DNA from: DATAYA01 sp036272815
GTDB taxonomy: Bacteria > Pseudomonadota > Alphaproteobacteria > Acetobacterales > Acetobacteraceae
NCBI GenBank assembly: GCA_036272815.1
Contig: DATAYA010000138.1
Span: forward strand, 1 to 7,626
Reading direction: 5' to 3'
DNA length: 7,626 nucleotides
In this document: one piece after another, positions 5,504 through 7,626 of the stretch
Layout of the letters: each line of letters opens with the position of its first letter
How positions within the stretch are numbered: the first letter of the stretch is position 1
Notes under the pieces: model-generated
Database searches by the model: none
What the model saw: only the letters and a program-made list of their open reading frames with translations
Told to the model about the DNA's origin: nothing
Program-made: the position numbers and the translations under genes

Positions 5504-6366
5504 TCCTGACAAGGCGCGGCCTGCGACCGGCAGCCCTGCTCGGCTGGCTGCCGGTCACGGCCTTCCTCGCCTTCGTGGCGGCGTTCCTGCTGCTGCCGAC
5601 GCTGGTGCTGCTGGTGCAGGCGTTCAGCGGCCCGCACGGTCCGACGCTCGAGTGGGTGCGGACGCTGGGCAGCTATCGATACCGCACTGCGTTCCGCAAT
5701 TCCGTGCTGCTCTCGGCATGGTCCGCAATCCTCGGCCTCGCCGCCGGACTTGCGATCGCGCATGCGGTGCTGCGGCCGGGTGCGCCACGTGGCCTGCGCA
5801 CCCTCGCGACCAGCTTCGCGGCAGTCGCCGCCAACTTCGCGGGCGTGCCGCTTGCCTTCGCCTTCATCGCGACACTCGGCACGCTCGGCCTGCTGACCAC
5901 GGCGTTGCGATCCGCCGGAATCGACATCTACGCTGCGGGGTTCAGCCTCTATTCCGTGTCGGGGCTCACGATCGTCTATGCCTATTTCCAGGTGCCATTG
6001 ATGCTGATCGTGATAATGCCGGCGCTCGAAGGCTTGAAGCGCGAGTGGCGGGAGGCCGCATCCAATCTCGGCGCCTCGTCCTGGCAATACTGGCGGCATG
6101 TCGCCTTCCCGGTGCTGCTGCCGTCGCTGCTGGCCGCCTTCGTGCTGCTGTTCGGCAATGCGTTCTCCGCGTACGCCACGCCCTATGCGCTCACCTCGGG
6201 CAATATCGGGTTGCTGCCGATCGAGATCAGCAACCTGCTGTCGGGCAACGTGACGCTCGCGCCGCAGGTCGCCGCGGCGCTCGCGGCGGGCATGGTGGCG
6301 GTGATGGCGGTGGTGCTCGCGATCTATGCTCTGGCGAACCGGCGGGCATCGCGATGGCGGGGGTGA
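5503..6366 (+). CDS. ABC transporter permease 1, starting at a non-standard codon (probably ATC)
   Basis: One of two inner-membrane subunits forming the translocation path. From 5503 the product is 287 residues. Its first transmembrane segment is about residues 13-40 (after basic TRRGLRP), several more follow, and the cytoplasmic EAA loop EAASNLGASSWQYWRHVAFP (184-203) couples to the ATPase. The C-terminus ends in a last helix and RRASRWRG. No ATG, GTG or TTG is in frame between the end of the binding-protein gene and the first membrane helix. The frame stays open upstream to an ATG at 5275, but that stretch overlaps the binding-protein gene and looks like non-permease sequence. ATC at 5503 overlaps the upstream stop as TGATC, paralleling TGATG at the operon's other junctions; CTG at 5500 or 5506 are alternatives. 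The stop overlaps the permease 2 start by one base. Confidence 0.85.
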   Translation: MLTRRGLRPAALLGWLPVTAFLAFVAAFLLLPTLVLLVQAFSGPHGPTLEWVRTLGSYRYRTAFRNSVLLSAWSAILGLAAGLAIAHAVLRPGAPRGLRTLATSFAAVAANFAGVPLAFAFIATLGTLGLLTTALRSAGIDIYAAGFSLYSVSGLTIVYAYFQVPLMLIVIMPALEGLKREWREAASNLGASSWQYWRHVAFPVLLPSLLAAFVLLFGNAFSAYATPYALTSGNIGLLPIEISNLLSGNVTLAPQVAAALAAGMVAVMAVVLAIYALANRRASRWRG

Positions 6367-7199
6367 TGGAGGAGGCCAGGGGCCCTGCCCCTGCACCCCG
6401 CCAAAGGGCGATTGCCCTTTGGAAACCCGTTCGATTCGGGTTGGGCGGCTGGGCCACCATCGTCATCGCGGCGCTCTACTTCTTCGCACCGCTCGTCATC
6501 ACCGGCGTGTTCAGCCTGTGGGAGGGACGCAGCCGCTATGGCTTCGCCGCCTATCGCGGGCTGCTTGCCGACGGCGAAATGTGGTCGAGCCTGCTGCTGT
6601 CGTTCCGGCTATCGATCGAGACCATCGCGCTCGGCCTCGTGCTCCTGCTGCCGGCGATGATCTTCGTCCACCTGCGCGCGCCGCGGCTGCGCCCGCTGTT
6701 CGAGTTCATCTCGGCCCTGCCCTTCGTCGTGCCGGCGATCGCGCTCGTCGCCGGGCTGACCGCGCTCTACACCGGGCCGGACTGGCTGATCGGCACGCCC
6801 AACTACCTCGTCATCCCGTATTTCTTCCTCGCCTTGCCGTATGCCTACCGCGCGCTCGACGTCGGGCTCTCCGCACTCGACCTGCGCACGCTGACCGAGG
6901 CCGGGCAGAGCCTCGGCGCGTCCTGGCCGCAGATCCTGTTCCGCGTCGTGCTGCCCAACCTCGTCTCGGCGATGCTCGGCGCAATCCTGCTGACGCTTGC
7001 GATCGTCATGGGGGAATTCACCTTCGCCAATATTCTCCTGTTCAGGACGTTCGCCGTCTACATCACCGACGTTGGCCAGAGTGCGGTGACCGAGGCAGCG
7101 GCGTTGACGCTACTCAGCTTCGCGATCACCTGGGGTGCGATGCTTGGCGTGCTCGCCACCGGCCGCGGCCGGACGGCGCAGGTCGGAGGCGCGCATTGA
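6366..7199 (+). CDS. ABC transporter permease 2
   Basis: The second inner-membrane permease subunit, 277 residues. After an N-terminal cytoplasmic extension the first membrane helix runs about 28-48 (WATIVIAALYFFAPLVITGVF). The EAA-loop motif EAGQSLGASWPQILFRVVLP starts near residue 178, and the remaining helices are typical of PotC/PhnV-like permeases. The ATG at 6366 overlaps the permease 1 stop as TGATG, the same arrangement as with the following ATPase gene, and is therefore preferred; an in-frame ATG at 6354 would add four residues. Residues 4-23 (from ARGPAPAPRQ to KPVR) are encoded by copy B of the double-hairpin repeat and are probably not ancestral to the family. The stop TGA at 7197-7199 overlaps the ATPase start. 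Confidence 0.88.
   Translation: MEEARGPAPAPRQRAIALWKPVRFGLGGWATIVIAALYFFAPLVITGVFSLWEGRSRYGFAAYRGLLADGEMWSSLLLSFRLSIETIALGLVLLLPAMIFVHLRAPRLRPLFEFISALPFVVPAIALVAGLTALYTGPDWLIGTPNYLVIPYFFLALPYAYRALDVGLSALDLRTLTEAGQSLGASWPQILFRVVLPNLVSAMLGAILLTLAIVMGEFTFANILLFRTFAVYITDVGQSAVTEAAALTLLSFAITWGAMLGVLATGRGRTAQVGGAH
6374..6433 (+). repeat. Double-hairpin palindromic repeat, copy B, within the 5' end of permease 2
   Basis: A 60-base element with two hairpins. The first is CAGGGGC-CCT-GCCCCTG (6377-6393, 7 perfect pairs). The second is a perfect 9-pair stem with a 4-base loop (6401-6422, arms CCAAAGGGC and GCCCTTTGG), followed by GGAAACCCG-like sequence. It matches copy A (1097-1153, minus strand) along its whole length with a few substitutions and three extra bases in all. 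It begins 8 bases after the A of the permease 2 start codon and is read in the same phase as copy A. Confidence 0.85.
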
Positions 7200-7626
7200 T
7201 GGCGCAGGTCGGCCTGGAGGCGATCCGCAAGAGCTTCGGCGACGCCGTCGTGCTGCGCGACATCTCGGTCGCGATGGCGGAAGGCGAGCTGGTCTCGCTG
7301 CTCGGCCCGTCGGGCTGCGGCAAGACGACGCTGCTGCGCATCCTTGCCGGCTTCGAGACGCCGGACGCCGGCCGCATCACGGTCGATGGGGAAGACGTGG
7401 TCGCCCTGCCGCCGAACCGGCGCGCGATGGGGATGGTGTTTCAGGCCTACAGCCTGTTCCCGAACATGACGGCGCGGCAGAATGTCGGCTTCGGCCTGCG
7501 CGTGCGCGGCACCAAACGCGCTGAACAGACGCGCCGGGCGGAGGCGCTGCTCGATCTCGTGGGCCTCGCACCGCACGCCGAGAAATATCCGCGCCAGCTC
7601 TCCGGCGGGCAGCAGCAACGGGTGGC
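7199..7626 (+). CDS. ABC transporter ATP-binding protein (3' end outside window)
   Basis: This ATPase drives the importer whose binding protein and permeases precede it. The 142 complete codons show Walker A GPSGCGKTT (36-44), the Q-loop VFQAYSLFPNM (80-90, Q82) and the signature LSGGQQQRV (134-142). They also show LLRILAGFETPDAGRI and MTARQNVGFGL, which place it in the PotA/FbpC/PhnT-like group. Walker B, the H-loop and any C-terminal TOBE-type domain lie beyond the window. The ATG at 7199 shares a base with the permease 2 stop (TGATG) and has GGAGG 9 bases upstream (7185-7189). The gene should be translationally coupled to permease 2. Confidence 0.93.
   Translation, partial: MAQVGLEAIRKSFGDAVVLRDISVAMAEGELVSLLGPSGCGKTTLLRILAGFETPDAGRITVDGEDVVALPPNRRAMGMVFQAYSLFPNMTARQNVGFGLRVRGTKRAEQTRRAEALLDLVGLAPHAEKYPRQLSGGQQQRV

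Noticed and set aside
4316..5512. A 398-codon open frame on the minus strand opposite the binding-protein gene
   Set aside because: It is Arg/Ala/Gly-rich without recognisable motifs, and the plus strand there encodes a clear binding protein. Long antisense frames are expected at this GC content.
5443..6396. Minus-strand open frame of 317 codons opposite permease 1
   Set aside because: It is rich in Arg, His and Gln with no membrane segments or motifs, and lies antisense to a permease with a clear EAA loop.

Overview
The window is GC-rich and densely coding, with codon use and gene families typical of an alphaproteobacterium. A double-hairpin repeat of a kind I associate from memory with Rhodospirillales/Acetobacteraceae suggests that order, but this placement is an inference. 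No rRNA, tRNA, CRISPR array, transposase or integrase was seen.

Left part, minus strand (1-3125): reading in the direction of transcription, a stand-alone Mrr-type restriction endonuclease gene (TTG start) is followed by mmsB (3-hydroxyisobutyrate dehydrogenase). mmsB overlaps by one base (TGATG) the gene of an ADP-forming-type acyl-CoA synthetase, which runs off the left edge. The mmsB/CoA-ligase pair looks like a translationally coupled catabolic unit for branched-chain or short-chain acids.

Middle, plus strand (3329-4301): three small envelope protein genes. They are a short lipoprotein, a lipoprotein with four WxxGxW repeats, and a small secreted protein with two cysteines. The third has no ATG/GTG/TTG that would give a proper signal peptide; a CTG at 3978 would. 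The first gene diverges from mrr across about 200 bases.

Right part, plus strand (4376-7626): a four-gene ABC importer operon of the Fe3+/polyamine/2-aminoethylphosphonate type. It holds a binding protein with a twin-arginine-like signal, two permeases with EAA loops, and an ATPase cut by the window edge. The junctions are tight: TGATG overlaps join permease 1 to permease 2 and permease 2 to the ATPase. The binding protein/permease 1 junction reads TGATC, so permease 1 appears to start at a non-standard codon.

Most unusual feature: a 57-60 base double-hairpin repeat occurs twice (1097-1153 minus, 6374-6433 plus). Both copies lie inside protein-coding sequence, in the same orientation to transcription and in the same reading frame. 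One encodes the last 19 residues of MmsB, the other residues 4-23 of permease 2. They differ by exactly one codon in length while keeping perfect second hairpins. This resembles a palindromic element tolerated as protein-coding sequence, comparable in concept to the Rickettsia palindromic elements.
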